Under the pieces are notes generated by a model that worked only from the letters and a program-made list of their open reading frames with translations, had not been told where the DNA came from and did not search any database. Both the position numbers and the translations under genes were made by a program. A stretch of DNA of 64,000 bases from CAYWMD01 sp964458575 (GTDB lineage Bacteria > Verrucomicrobiota > Verrucomicrobiia > Limisphaerales > JADLHS01): positions 29,487 through 93,486 of the forward strand of contig CAYWMD010000023.1 of NCBI GenBank assembly GCA_964458575.1, read 5' to 3'. The stretch's first letter is position 1. Each line of letters begins with the position of its first letter. This document shows, piece after piece, positions 1 to 9,721 of this stretch.

Positions 1-1
1 G

Positions 2-313
2 ATCCAGTTCAAAGATCAACCCGTGCCGCGTGAAGTTTCCAGTGCCACCGCGCAGGTGTTGTCGGCGGATTACGTAAATGGGTCGGTCATGGTGCATCCA
101 CCGCCATCATTGAACATTGCGCACGACGGAGAGGACATTGTCCTGTCCTGGCCGTTGTGGGCCTCGAACTTTGCGCCGCAGTCGGCCGATGCCGTCGCAA
201 CGCCGATCAATTGGTCCAATGTTTCGGCAACCGTGAATGTCGGCAGCAATGAGAACTCGATCACCCTGCCAGCGGCGGGGTCGGCAAAGTTCTACCGCTT
301 GATCAGCCCATAG
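2..313 (+). CDS. C-terminal end of a large secreted protein (partial)
   Basis: The frame is open from the left edge and ends at a stop at 311-313, so only about 103 C-terminal residues are visible. The last ~70 residues look like a small beta domain ending in AAGSAKFYRLISP. Similar tails ending in F/Y-Y/F/H-R-L/I close four other large secreted proteins in this window (27740-30310, 31831-35865, 35882-41671, 56755-59355). I take it as the end of a secreted, multi-domain verrucomicrobial protein. The catalytic or binding part lies outside the window, so no function can be given. The gene runs toward the converging regulator gene at 553, with a terminator between them. Confidence 0.6.
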   Translation: MQFKDQPVPREVSSATAQVLSADYVNGSVMVHPPPSLNIAHDGEDIVLSWPLWASNFAPQSADAVATPINWSNVSATVNVGSNENSITLPAAGSAKFYRLISP

Positions 314-398
314 GTGATCACGGTTTGCCTCGATCCGCAGCGGCTTGCGGCCGTGGTGGATGGTGGCAACTGGTCCAGAATGGTGACTTTCGTGGCGC

Positions 399-430
399 AA
401 AGGCCGCACTGATTACCCGGCCTTTCTTTT
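399..430 (+). terminator. Rho-independent terminator after the first gene
   Basis: The 8-bp perfect stem AAAGGCCG (399-406) / CGGCCTTT (418-425) has an 11-nt loop and is followed by CTTTT. It lies in the 239-bp tail-to-tail gap between the gene ending at 313 and the regulator ending at 553. I see no gene in this gap. Confidence 0.6.
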
Positions 431-552
431 GGTATCGTTCCGATGATCCGGTGCAATTCCGGACGGGGCCAACCCAAACCAACCGTCAGGGTACAGCAAT
501 GAAAGCCGCCGCCACGCTGCCCGGCGAAAATCCCAGAAGCCATCGTTCGAAC

Positions 553-1746
553 CTACCCGCTGCGTACCTCCTTGCGGTATTCAATGGGGGTGCGATTTAG
601 CTCGGTGCGAAAAACGTATGCCATGTACTCCGGCGAGCCGAAGCCAGCGGCGTCGGCAACGTCCGGGATGGGCAGGTCCGTTTCATGAAGCAGTCGCCTC
701 GCCCGTTCCAGATGAACGCGTCGAATTTCCACCGCCGGGGTTCGGCCCAACACTTCGGTGAAGCGCCGTTCCAGAACCCTTCGCGAAGTGCCCGCCTGCC
801 CCGCGACATCGCCCACCTGAATCAATTCACCCGCGTGAGTGCGAATAAAGCTCAACGCCCGGGCCACAATTTGATCCCGAACGGCCAGTGTGTCGGTGGA
901 TTGTCGGGTAATCACGCGCAACGGCTGGACCAGCATCGGTTGCTTCGGGCCGGGGCGACCCTGCATGAGTTGGTCGAGCAAGCGAGCCGCTTCAAAGCCG
1001 ATTTGATCAGCGGCGGGCATGATGGCGGAGATCGGAATCTGTGAAACCTCGCACAGCAGGTCGTCATCCGAACCGCTCAACACTGCAACTTCCTCCGGCA
1101 CGAGCACACTGGCGGACTGGCAGCCGAAAAGTACTTCCCGCGCGCTGCTGGCATTCCAGGTGAAGATGGCAACCGGTTTGGGCAGTGCCTTGAGCCACGC
1201 CGCCAGCTGGCCCAGGTCGAAGCCCCAATCCGGCTCCGCTCCCATGTGGGTCTTTACGCCGAACAAGTCGCATTCGTAGCGCCGCGCGCGAACCAGACGC
1301 ACGAATGCATCCTGTTGGTTCAGGACGTATGACAGTCCCAGCAGACTGAAATAAGCGAAATTTTCGTAGCCGCGTTCAAGAAAGTGCTCCACGGCCAATT
1401 GCGCGGAGGATTGCATGTCGGTGGTTACGCGCGGGTAGGTTGCGTTCAGCACTTCAATGCCCGAGACATTAACTACCGGCACGCGGAGGGAATTGAGTTG
1501 TTCCACCATTTCCTTCGTGCCCACCCGCGCAATTACCCCGTCCACCTCCCAATCTCTCGGCACTTCGAGATGTTCTTCAATCCCCCGGGCCTCGACGAAA
1601 AACTGCCACGGCCCGCTGCGCCGGCTGTATTTGTGGATGCCGGTGATGATGCGTCGGCCCCAGGAAGTCGAGGTATCCACGAGGACGGCGACCCGTTTTG
1701 GGAGACGGCTTTGTCGGCGGCCCGGCTTGACAATCTTTTTGGTCAC
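553..1746 (-). CDS. XylR-type transcriptional regulator (sugar sensor plus AraC HTH)
   Basis: The protein has 397 aa. Residues ~15-280 resemble a LacI/periplasmic-binding-protein sugar sensor (opening RVAVLVDTSTSWGRR, later VLSGSDDDLLCEV). Residues ~290-395 are an AraC/XylS double helix-turn-helix (AGTSRRVLERRF, then PDVADAAGFGSPEYMAYVF). This order is that of XylR of the xylose regulon. It starts at GTG 1746, and the operator-like box at 1755-1787 lies only 9 bp upstream, so autoregulation is likely. The gene is divergent from the polysaccharide operons and is the only regulator among the catabolic genes. I infer that it senses a sugar released from the target glycan and activates the three operons carrying the box. 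The ligand cannot be read from the sequence; rhamnose, fucose or a uronate would fit the enzymes. Confidence 0.88.
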   Translation of the reverse strand: MTKKIVKPGRRQSRLPKRVAVLVDTSTSWGRRIITGIHKYSRRSGPWQFFVEARGIEEHLEVPRDWEVDGVIARVGTKEMVEQLNSLRVPVVNVSGIEVLNATYPRVTTDMQSSAQLAVEHFLERGYENFAYFSLLGLSYVLNQQDAFVRLVRARRYECDLFGVKTHMGAEPDWGFDLGQLAAWLKALPKPVAIFTWNASSAREVLFGCQSASVLVPEEVAVLSGSDDDLLCEVSQIPISAIMPAADQIGFEAARLLDQLMQGRPGPKQPMLVQPLRVITRQSTDTLAVRDQIVARALSFIRTHAGELIQVGDVAGQAGTSRRVLERRFTEVLGRTPAVEIRRVHLERARRLLHETDLPIPDVADAAGFGSPEYMAYVFRTELNRTPIEYRKEVRSG

Positions 1747-1754
1747 GCTGATGG

Positions 1755-1787
1755 CGCAATTTCTTAGAACAAAGTCGCAAAGTTGCC
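1755..1787. promoter_or_regulatory. Operator box A, between regulator and operon A
   Basis: The half-site CGCAATTT (1755-1762) is followed 21 bp later by CGCAAAGT (1776-1783), with TCTTAGAACAAAG between. Boxes at 12686 and 27564 align without gaps, and 22 of 33 positions are the same in all three. Direct half-sites two helical turns apart are how AraC-family HTH pairs bind. The box sits between the divergent regulator (GTG at 1746) and P1 (ATG at 1819), just upstream of an AT-rich stretch that could hold the -10 element. Confidence 0.6.
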
Positions 1788-1818
1788 TAGCGAATAAATT
1801 TTTTGGGAATTACGCTGG

Positions 1819-4752
1819 ATGGCGATGAATAAAATGGACTCAGGGCACGCCACGGGGAAGCAAGCTCGCCGTGGCCGTACCAGTTTGGCCAGAACCAGGA
1901 TGCTCGCTTTGACGTTGCTGGCTCTGACGGTGGCGGTGCGAGCCGGCACGCAATTGAGCAATGATGCCTATCAACTGGCGCTCACTGCCGACGGTGACGT
2001 CACGGTCACCAGTGGAGGCGCACTGCCGCGGAAGTTCTCGCCGCGATTCGCCGTGATGGCCTCCAGCCGCGATCCGAAACTGGAACTGCGTTGGGGTGAT
2101 TGGAGCGACGGCAAGCAAGCGCCGCTTTACAACGTGCTGACCTGGGCCGGCAGCGAACACGTGAAACCATCGGGTAGCGCGCCAAAGAAACATATCGAGG
2201 ACGGCTTTGACCCGAAGAGCGATCAGGTGGCCGGCAAGGACCGGGTGCAGAATTTGTTCGACGCGGCTCCCGCCATGATTGTAAGGGCGGACAAAGCTGA
2301 GGCTAAAGATGGTCGCATCGTCTGGGGTTTCCCGGCGAACGCGGACTTCACGCTTGATGCCACGCTCGAACTGCCCGCGGGCAATGGCGAACCCGTGCTC
2401 ATGTTTCAATTCAAACCCAAAGTGGCGAAGTGGTTTTCCGTAGGCTATGTCGGCGCGCCGGAAGCGGACCCGTCGGCGATGGACGGCATGTGGCAACCGT
2501 TGATCTGGCAGGAGAAACGTTTCCCGCAGAAGCCGTACCTTACCGAATCGGGCCGCTGCACTTTGCCTGCGACGTTGGTGGCGATGGACGGTGTGGTCTG
2601 GGGCGTGGTGGCCGATCCGGTTGAACTGCCGTTCATGCCCATGCCGACGGTGGCCAACTCGCGGTTTGGCGTCGCCGTGCGAAACGCAGCCGGTCAGGCG
2701 CAGCCGATGGTCTTCGCGCCCATCCTCGGCGGGTTGGGATCAAAACGCGCCGCCGGCGAAGCGCTCACCTTCAAGCTGCGGCTCGTCGTACAGCGCGGAA
2801 AAATCGCCGATGTCTATGCCAACCTGGCGCGCGGCCTTTACGGGTTCACGGATTACCGCCATAATGCGCTGGGTTCGCTCAACCGCACGATGGAGCGCGT
2901 CATTGATTACGCGATGAGTGACTGGGCGCGCTTCAACGAAGACCTGCGCGGCTGTGCCTACGACACGGACGTTCCCGGTTCGGTCAAGAATGTCTCGTCG
3001 CTTCATCCGCTGGGGGTGGCGCTCGTGACGGACGATGAAAGCATCTTTGTCCGGCGCGCCCGTCCCATTGTCGAGGCGATGATGTCGCGGGAAAAGTTCC
3101 TGTTCACGATTGATCCCAACGTGAAAGGCCAGGGCGCTTCGGCGCGCCTGACCGGGCCCTGCGCCCCGGTATCGGAACTAGCGGCGCTTTATGGTGTCTC
3201 CGGCCAACGATCCCCTTTGTTCCTCCGCGCGGCTGAAAAATTGTACGGTAAGACACGGACGCTGAATCTCGATGCCGCCGTTCGGGGCGACATCTGGCAA
3301 AACGCACTCGCCCTGTGGCGCGCGACGGGCGATGCGGCCTGGTTGACCACGGCAAAAGCCGGCGCCGATGCTTACATTCGCGCCCGGATTGAGACGCCCC
3401 AGAAGGATTTCAAGGACCCGGCGGCCCGCGGCGTGTTTTTCTGGACCAGTTTTGCGCCAAACTGGATGGAGCTTTACGAAGTCTTTGAAGCCACGGGCGA
3501 GCCGCGTTACCTGGAAGCGGCGCGCGAAGGGGCGCGGCGCTTTGCCCAGTACATCTGGATGTGCCCGGAAATTCCCGCGGGCGACGTGCTTGTAAACGAG
3601 GGCGGTCGGTCCCCGCTGTATCGCAAGAGCGACAAGCTGCCGCCGATTCTGCTTCCCGAAGAGCGCGTGCCGGCGTGGCGCGTCTCCGAAATCGGGCTGA
3701 CGTGCGAATCCTCCGGCACGAGCAAGGGGCATCGCGGAATTTTGCTGGCGACGCACGGGCCGTGGATGTTGCGCCTGGCCGAGTACACGGACGATGTCTT
3801 TCTGCACGACATCGGCCGGTCCGCCATCATCGGGCGCTACACGAGTTTTCCCGGCTACCACATGAACACGGCGCGCACGACGGTTTACGAGAAGCCGGAT
3901 TTTGCGGAGCGGCCGATGGCCCAACTCAATTCGACGACTTCGCTGCATTACAACCACATCTGGCCCCACGCCGCGATGCTGCTCGATTACCTGGTGGCGG
4001 ATGCGGAATCGCGGTCGGACGGCGCGATCAAATTCCCGTCGCAGTTCGCGGAAGGCTACGCGTATTTGCAGCAACAGATTTATGGCGATCGTCCGGGACG
4101 ATTCCTGGGCGACACCAATGTCTGGCTATGGATGCCCAAGGGGTTGCTGACGTTCGACAATGAGGAAATCAATTACGTGGCCGGTCGCCGCGGCGACACC
4201 CTTTATTTCGCCTTGATGAACCAATCGGCAGATCCCATCACGGCCACGTGTCGGGTTGACGCCAACCTCGCCCGCGTGGCGGCGGGCGCTGCAGCCAGCA
4301 GTCGCCTCTGGCAGGAAAACAAGCTGGTCAAGACGGAGCCCGTGAATCCCGGGAGTTTCACCGTGCAAATTGCCCCGCGCGGCATCACGGCGCTGGCGAT
4401 CAGCGGCATGGACATCAAGCCGAAGTTCCAGGAGAAATTTTCCGTCCGCGATGCGGCCTGGCAGCAGGACGCGACCGAACTCGATTTCGCCGGCACGCAC
4501 GCGATGCTGCTCAACTTCGGCCGGAACTTGAAATCCGCCTACGTCTATTTGCAGGCGAACGGCACCGAACTGAAGCGGGCCACGCTGCATTACTCGACCG
4601 GCGGCGATTGGAAGCAGATGAGCGACGCGGCGTTTCCGTTCGAGTTCACGGTGCCGCTGGCAGCGGAGGCGAAGGCATTCCGCTTCAAGGTGGCCGTTGA
4701 CAAGACTGACGGGGGAAAATCCGAATCCCAGGAAGGCGTTTTGAGGCAGTGA
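1819..4752 (+). CDS. P1: secreted protein of an unrecognised five-member family (subfamily A)
   Basis: The protein has 977 aa and is exported: a basic N-terminus is followed by the hydrophobic stretch MLALTLLALTVAVRAG at about residue 29. ATGs at 1819, 1825 and 1834 are all possible starts. Residues ~45-330 are beta-rich and open with LSNDAYQLALTADG. Residues ~335-700 are helical repeats typical of a toroid. Residues ~740-977 are beta domains. Signature motifs are VPAWRVSEIGL, RSAIIGRYTSFPG and IYGDRPGRF (~754) followed by NVWLWMP. Four paralogs lie downstream, the closest being P4 (both have WQPLxWQxKRFP). I do not recognise a named CAZy family. The architecture resembles toroid polysaccharide lyases or glycosidases, but no catalytic residue can be assigned. 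It is first in operon A and overlaps the transporter by 4 bp. Confidence 0.75.
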   Translation: MAMNKMDSGHATGKQARRGRTSLARTRMLALTLLALTVAVRAGTQLSNDAYQLALTADGDVTVTSGGALPRKFSPRFAVMASSRDPKLELRWGDWSDGKQAPLYNVLTWAGSEHVKPSGSAPKKHIEDGFDPKSDQVAGKDRVQNLFDAAPAMIVRADKAEAKDGRIVWGFPANADFTLDATLELPAGNGEPVLMFQFKPKVAKWFSVGYVGAPEADPSAMDGMWQPLIWQEKRFPQKPYLTESGRCTLPATLVAMDGVVWGVVADPVELPFMPMPTVANSRFGVAVRNAAGQAQPMVFAPILGGLGSKRAAGEALTFKLRLVVQRGKIADVYANLARGLYGFTDYRHNALGSLNRTMERVIDYAMSDWARFNEDLRGCAYDTDVPGSVKNVSSLHPLGVALVTDDESIFVRRARPIVEAMMSREKFLFTIDPNVKGQGASARLTGPCAPVSELAALYGVSGQRSPLFLRAAEKLYGKTRTLNLDAAVRGDIWQNALALWRATGDAAWLTTAKAGADAYIRARIETPQKDFKDPAARGVFFWTSFAPNWMELYEVFEATGEPRYLEAAREGARRFAQYIWMCPEIPAGDVLVNEGGRSPLYRKSDKLPPILLPEERVPAWRVSEIGLTCESSGTSKGHRGILLATHGPWMLRLAEYTDDVFLHDIGRSAIIGRYTSFPGYHMNTARTTVYEKPDFAERPMAQLNSTTSLHYNHIWPHAAMLLDYLVADAESRSDGAIKFPSQFAEGYAYLQQQIYGDRPGRFLGDTNVWLWMPKGLLTFDNEEINYVAGRRGDTLYFALMNQSADPITATCRVDANLARVAAGAAASSRLWQENKLVKTEPVNPGSFTVQIAPRGITALAISGMDIKPKFQEKFSVRDAAWQQDATELDFAGTHAMLLNFGRNLKSAYVYLQANGTELKRATLHYSTGGDWKQMSDAAFPFEFTVPLAAEAKAFRFKVAVDKTDGGKSESQEGVLRQ

Positions 4753-6137
4753 AGATTCGCGGCCTAAGATGGTGGATTGTGGCGCTGGTGTTGCTGGCGG
4801 CAGTTTTGAATTACGTGGACCGCCAGACCCTCTCGGCACTGGCGCCGACCATCCAAAAGGATTTGCAGATGGACGATCGCGATTACGCGAACGTCGTCAA
4901 CATCTTCCTGGTCGCTTACACGGTCTCGTATCTCGTCTCGGGCAAAGTGGCCGACAAGATCGGGACGCGGGCCGGCATGCTGGTCTTTGTTGCGTGGTGG
5001 TCAGTTGCCAACATGATGACCGCCGCGGCGCAGGGTTTGCGGTCGCTGGGTGTTTATCGTTGCCTGCTGGGTTTGGGCGAGGCGGGCGTCTGGCCGGCGG
5101 CCTCCAAGGCCGTGGCGGAATGGTTTCCCGCGCGGGAACGCGCGCTGGCCATCGGTTTGTACACGATGGGCGCGACCATTGGGGCGACCGTTGCGCCGTA
5201 CCTGGTGATTCCGCTGGCGGGTTTTTCCTACGCTGAGAAATTCCCGTTGGCTGAGCAGTTGCTCGGTCACGGCGCCGGGTGGCGCCTGGCCTTTCTCCTG
5301 ACCGGGGCCGCGGGTTTGGTCTGGTTGCTGCCGTGGTTGTGGTTTTACCGCCAGCCGCGCGACAGCAAATTGCTGGGCGAGGCGGAACTGAAACTGATCA
5401 CCGAATCCGAGGTTGAGGAAAACCAGCGCACCAAGCCGTCGGAAAAACCGTGGACCTGGCGGCAGATCTTCACGAGCCGGATCGTCTGGCTGTTGTTGTT
5501 GGGACGATTGATGACCGACCCGGTCTGGTATTTCTACCAGTTCTGGTTTCCGAAATACCTGAGCGCGGAGCGGCATCTCTCGCAGGATCAGCTCAAGATC
5601 ACCTGGATGGTTTATGCCGCGGCGGCGGTCGGGAGTTTGTTGGGCGGATGGCTGTCGGGCCAGTTGGTCAAACGCGGTCATGCGCCGGCCGCGAGCCGTT
5701 TGTGGGTGATGCTCGGTTGCGCGTGTCTGTTACCCGTCTCGCCCCTGATCGCCAAAGCCTCCGGGTTGGGGCTGACCATGACCTTCGCCGTCATTGCCGT
5801 GCTCGCGGCGCTGGCGTTCCTGATCAACATCAGTTCACTCGTGGTGGACGTGGTGCCGAAACATTCCCTCGGCACGGTCTTCAGCGTCGTCGCGGCGGGC
5901 AGCACGGTGGGCGGCATCGTGATGAACACGATTGTGGCGACGATGGTGTCCGGTCCGTCAGCCAAACCGGCCGGCTTTCTGGACCAGACGGTCAGTTCGG
6001 TTTTCGGGGGGCTTTTTGAATTGGTGCAGGGCAAAGGCTACGGCCAGTGGTTTTTGATCATGATGTTCCTGCACCCGGTGGCGTGGATGATTCTGTGGCT
6101 TGGCAAGGTGCAACGGCCTGCGGCGTCGGCGGCATGA
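4749..6137 (+). CDS. MFS transporter, ACS/hexuronate (ExuT-like) type
   Basis: The protein has 462 aa with about 12 hydrophobic segments. The N-terminal signature is that of anion:cation symporters (NYVDRQTLSALAPTIQKDL, then GLGEAGVWPAASKAVAEWF), the group that imports glucuronate, galacturonate, glucarate and related acids through the inner membrane. It starts at GTG 4749, with the start overlapping the P1 stop (GTGA), so the two are translationally coupled. The position after P1 suggests import of a small acidic sugar released outside or in the periplasm. The exact substrate is not readable. Uronate uptake would agree with the GH28 pectinase gene at 47629-49284. The final C-terminal residues are a hydrophilic tail as usual. 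Confidence 0.88.
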   Translation: MKIRGLRWWIVALVLLAAVLNYVDRQTLSALAPTIQKDLQMDDRDYANVVNIFLVAYTVSYLVSGKVADKIGTRAGMLVFVAWWSVANMMTAAAQGLRSLGVYRCLLGLGEAGVWPAASKAVAEWFPARERALAIGLYTMGATIGATVAPYLVIPLAGFSYAEKFPLAEQLLGHGAGWRLAFLLTGAAGLVWLLPWLWFYRQPRDSKLLGEAELKLITESEVEENQRTKPSEKPWTWRQIFTSRIVWLLLLGRLMTDPVWYFYQFWFPKYLSAERHLSQDQLKITWMVYAAAAVGSLLGGWLSGQLVKRGHAPAASRLWVMLGCACLLPVSPLIAKASGLGLTMTFAVIAVLAALAFLINISSLVVDVVPKHSLGTVFSVVAAGSTVGGIVMNTIVATMVSGPSAKPAGFLDQTVSSVFGGLFELVQGKGYGQWFLIMMFLHPVAWMILWLGKVQRPAASAA

Positions 6138-6150
6138 GCGAAAGGTAACT

Positions 6151-8544
6151 ATGCAAATTGAGAAACCAACCCAAGGCACGCGCGAACTGGTCCAACAACG
6201 GGTGGCCGGTGACGTGGCGGTCGTTGGCGGCGGTCTGGCCGGGGTGTGTTGCGCCATCACGGCGGCGCGGGCGGGGTTGAAGATTGTGCTGGTCCAGGAC
6301 CGTCCCGTGCTCGGCGGCAACGCGTCGAGCGAGGTGCGCTTGTGGATTCTGGGCGCGACTTCGCACATGGGAAACAACAACCGCTGGGCGCGCGAGGGCG
6401 GGATCGTTGACGAGATTCTCGTCGAGAACATGTTTCGCAATCCCGAGGGCAATCCGCACATTCTCGACACCATCCTGCTGGAAAAGGTCGCCAGCGAGCC
6501 GAACATCACCCTGTTGCTGAACACCGCGGTGCATGACCTGGACAAGTCGGATCCGGACACCATTCGATCCGTGCGCGCTTTTTGTCCGCAAAATTCCACG
6601 GCCTACGAGATCACCGCGCCGCTCTTTGTGGATGCCTCGGGCGATGGCGTGGTCGGATTTCTGGCCGGCGCGGCGTTCCGTGTGGGCGCGGAGGCGCAGT
6701 CGGAATTCGGCGAAAAGATCGCCCCGCCGCAGGCGACCCGCGAGCTGCTGGGGCACTCGCTTTATTTCTACTCGAAGGACACCGGCCGGCCGGTCAAATT
6801 CATCCCGCCGAGCTACGCGTTGAAGGACATCACGCAAATTCCGCGCTGGCGGGATTTCAAAGCCGGGGATTTTGGCTGCCGGCTCTGGTGGCTCGAATGG
6901 GGCGGCAATCTCGACACGGTCCACGACACGGAGAAAATCAAATGGGAATTGTGGAAGGTGGCCTACGGGGTTTGGAATCACATCAAGAATTCCGGCAAAT
7001 TCCCCGAGGCCGATACGCTGACGCTCGAGTGGGTCGGGACCATCCCCGGCAAACGTGAAAGCCGCCGTTTCGAAGGCGACTACATGCTGACGCAACCGGA
7101 CGTCATCGAGCAACGCCGGCATCCGGACGCCGTGGCGTACGGCGGTTGGGCGGTTGATTTGCATCCGGCGGACGGGGTGTACAGTCCGCAACCGGGCTGC
7201 GCGCAGTGGCACAGCAAGGGCGTTTATCAGATTCCCTATCGTTGTTACTACAGCCGGAACATCACCAATCTTTTTCTCGCGGGCCGCATCATCAGCGCGT
7301 CGCACGTGGCTTTTGGCTCAACGCGCGTGATGGCGACCTGCGGGCTGGGCGGTCAGGTTGTTGGCATGGCCGCCGCGCTGTGCGCGCGGAACCAGCTTAA
7401 ACCCCGTGGTCTGCTGGCGGCGCCACGGATAGCAGAGTTGCAGCGGGCGCTGTTGCGCATGGGCCACTACATTCCGAACATGGCCCTTGATGATCCGGCG
7501 GATCTGGTCCGACAGGCGCGGCTGGCGGCTTCGAGCGAGTTGAAATTGTCCCACCTTGAACCGAATGGTGAAACTCAAACCTTGACTGACTCGTGGGCGA
7601 TGATGCTCCCGGTCAACTCCGGCCCGATGCCGGAGGTGGAATTCATCGTGGACGTCAGTGCCCCGACTCGCCTGCGGGCGGAATTGCGCGTGAGCAGCAA
7701 ACCGGACAACCACACGCCCGACACGATTCTCCGCGTGCAAGAGATGAATCTCGAAGCGGGTGTCGGCAGGAAGCTGGCGTTGCGGTTCGACACCAGCATT
7801 GATGTTCCGCGCTACGCGTTTGTTTGCCTGCTGAAGAACGATGCGGTGGCCGTGCATCTGACGGAACAGCGCGTCACCGGTGTCCTTGCGCTCTGCCACA
7901 ACGTCAACAAGGCCGTGGCGAAGTCCGCAACCCAGACGCCGCCCCCGGACATCGGCATTGAGGGTTTCGAATTCTGGATTCCCAAGCGGCGACCCGGCGG
8001 CAAAAACTTTGCGCTCCGCGTCCAGCCGCCGCTAGAAGCGTTTGGAATTGCCAGCCTCACCAACGGCTTTGGCCGGCCCACAAACCAGCCGAATGCCTGG
8101 GTGGCGGACCTGGCCCATGAGCAGCCCGTGCTTCGGCTGTCTTGGTCCGAACCGCAGATCATCAGCCGGATCGAACTTGTCCTGGACAGCGACTACGATC
8201 ACCCGATGGAATCCGTCCTGATGGGCCATCCCGAACGCGTGATGCCGTTCTGCATCCGCAACTTCACCGTGCTTAATCCCGCCCGGCGGCCCGCGGTGAA
8301 AGCCGGCTCCCTGGTCGCGGCGGCGGGCGGTACCGGCAAACAGGAGTTCTCCACGCGGAACGGAGTCCCTGCTGAAAACGACGACGACGGCGTGCTCGCC
8401 GAGGTTGTCGAAAACCATCAATCGCGCCAGATCATCCGGTTTGCGAAGCCCATCCAAACCGACCAGCTCGAAATTCGGCTGATGTCGCCGATGCCTAATG
8501 TTCCCGCGGCGTTATTTGAAGTGCGCTGCTACCGGGACGGCTGA
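6151..8544 (+). CDS. FAD-dependent oxidoreductase with C-terminal beta domain
   Basis: The protein has 797 aa from ATG 6151, preceded by GAAAGG at a good distance; upstream in-frame codons overlap the transporter and are not used. The dinucleotide-binding fingerprint VAVVGGGLAGVCCAITAARA lies near residue 22. VDASGDG and AGRIISASHVAFGSTRVMA follow, as in the FAD_oxidored family. Residues ~460-797 look like a beta-sandwich of the galactose-binding kind and are not needed for FAD binding. There is no signal peptide, so it should be cytoplasmic. Such genes recur in verrucomicrobial and planctomycete glycan loci, where they are proposed to oxidise a sugar or sugar acid. That role is inference here. 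It is 13 bp after the transporter and in the same operon. Confidence 0.8.
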   Translation: MQIEKPTQGTRELVQQRVAGDVAVVGGGLAGVCCAITAARAGLKIVLVQDRPVLGGNASSEVRLWILGATSHMGNNNRWAREGGIVDEILVENMFRNPEGNPHILDTILLEKVASEPNITLLLNTAVHDLDKSDPDTIRSVRAFCPQNSTAYEITAPLFVDASGDGVVGFLAGAAFRVGAEAQSEFGEKIAPPQATRELLGHSLYFYSKDTGRPVKFIPPSYALKDITQIPRWRDFKAGDFGCRLWWLEWGGNLDTVHDTEKIKWELWKVAYGVWNHIKNSGKFPEADTLTLEWVGTIPGKRESRRFEGDYMLTQPDVIEQRRHPDAVAYGGWAVDLHPADGVYSPQPGCAQWHSKGVYQIPYRCYYSRNITNLFLAGRIISASHVAFGSTRVMATCGLGGQVVGMAAALCARNQLKPRGLLAAPRIAELQRALLRMGHYIPNMALDDPADLVRQARLAASSELKLSHLEPNGETQTLTDSWAMMLPVNSGPMPEVEFIVDVSAPTRLRAELRVSSKPDNHTPDTILRVQEMNLEAGVGRKLALRFDTSIDVPRYAFVCLLKNDAVAVHLTEQRVTGVLALCHNVNKAVAKSATQTPPPDIGIEGFEFWIPKRRPGGKNFALRVQPPLEAFGIASLTNGFGRPTNQPNAWVADLAHEQPVLRLSWSEPQIISRIELVLDSDYDHPMESVLMGHPERVMPFCIRNFTVLNPARRPAVKAGSLVAAAGGTGKQEFSTRNGVPAENDDDGVLAEVVENHQSRQIIRFAKPIQTDQLEIRLMSPMPNVPAALFEVRCYRDG

Positions 8545-8620
8545 GCAATGCCCGGACGTCGACGAGCTTTCGGAATGACCAGGACCGGTCTTGCATTGTC
8601 GCCTTTTCGACTCCGTTGCC

Positions 8621-9721
8621 ATGCGTGAGGTGGAAAGAAATACCCAGACTTTCCGGTGTCGAGTGGCGCTGGCTTTTGCTCTCGCCGCCGCCGTTTGCCC
8701 CGGGCGGGCGGAACCGCGGGGCGTGAGGGATGGCTTCCAGCCCGGCCAGCCCTGGCCGGACACTACCGGAATCCACATCAACGCGCATGGCTTTTGCATT
8801 TTGCAGTACGAGGACCGCTATTATTGGTATGGCTCGTACAAAATTCCCGGCCGACAGGAATCCGAGAAGAACGAAGCGGGTGTGAGTTGTTACGTCAGCC
8901 GCGATCTGTTGAACTGGGAGAACGCCGGGCTGGTCCTGGCCAAAGCCGGCAGGGGGATGCACGTTGATGTGGCGGAAGCGGGCATCCTCGACCGTCCCAA
9001 GGTGATTTACCTCGCCGCCACCCGGCGGTTCGTTCTGTACTTCAAGCTGTATCCGCCCGCCGCCGATGGCCGAATCAGCACGGCCGCGGGCTACACCGGG
9101 GTGGCGGTCGCCCCACAGCCGACCGGGCCGTTCAAGTATCAGGGCAAGTTTCTCGGCGGAGGCAGCGCAGCCGGGTCGGGGGACTTCGCCATCTTTCAGG
9201 ACGCCGACGGCGCGGTTTACCACGTATGCGTCCGCAAGCCGGACCAACGAAGAAAGGACAAGCCGCTGGTTTGCGGCCGATTGTCCGACGATGGTTTGAA
9301 GCCCCGCGGAGAATACGTCGTGATGGACGGTGTGGAGAATGCGACGGAGGCGCCGGCGTTGTTTCGTCGTGCGGGAAAGATCTACCTGTTGGGTTCGGGC
9401 AGCAGTGGCTGGCGGCCCAACGCGGCGCGGATGTTCGTTGCGGACCAGATGGCCGGACCCTATCGGCCGCTCGGCAATCCGTGTCGCGGTGTGAATCCTC
9501 ACAACGGGTCCGCGCCGGAAGTGACCTTCGGCGGTCAGAGCACGTTCGTGCTTCCGGTTGCGGGCCGCCCGGACGCGTGGATCGCCATGTTCGACATTTG
9601 GCAGCCCGAGGATCCGGTGAACGCCGGCTACATCTGGCTGCCGCTGGAGTTCGCCGCGGATGGACCGGTGATTTCCTGGCGCACCATGTGGAACATGTCC
9701 GTGTTTGAGAACAAGCGGTGA
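8621..9721 (+). CDS. GH43-like five-bladed beta-propeller glycosidase
   Basis: From ATG 8621 the protein has 366 aa with a signal-peptide-like segment (VALAFALAAAVCPGRAE). The motifs INAHGFCILQYEDRYYWYGS, GVSCYVSRDLLNWENAG and LDRPKVIYLAATRRFVLYF match the propeller blades of GH43 enzymes of the exo-1,3-galactanase-related subfamilies. Later APALFRRAGKIYLLGSGSSG continues the blade pattern. GH43 members remove arabinose, xylose or galactose; the substrate is not resolvable here. A TTG at 8591 would lengthen the protein but lacks a better ribosome site. It lies 76 bp after the oxidoreductase, and its stop abuts the ATG of the next gene (TGA-ATG), so the two are co-translated. Confidence 0.65.
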   Translation: MREVERNTQTFRCRVALAFALAAAVCPGRAEPRGVRDGFQPGQPWPDTTGIHINAHGFCILQYEDRYYWYGSYKIPGRQESEKNEAGVSCYVSRDLLNWENAGLVLAKAGRGMHVDVAEAGILDRPKVIYLAATRRFVLYFKLYPPAADGRISTAAGYTGVAVAPQPTGPFKYQGKFLGGGSAAGSGDFAIFQDADGAVYHVCVRKPDQRRKDKPLVCGRLSDDGLKPRGEYVVMDGVENATEAPALFRRAGKIYLLGSGSSGWRPNAARMFVADQMAGPYRPLGNPCRGVNPHNGSAPEVTFGGQSTFVLPVAGRPDAWIAMFDIWQPEDPVNAGYIWLPLEFAADGPVISWRTMWNMSVFENKR

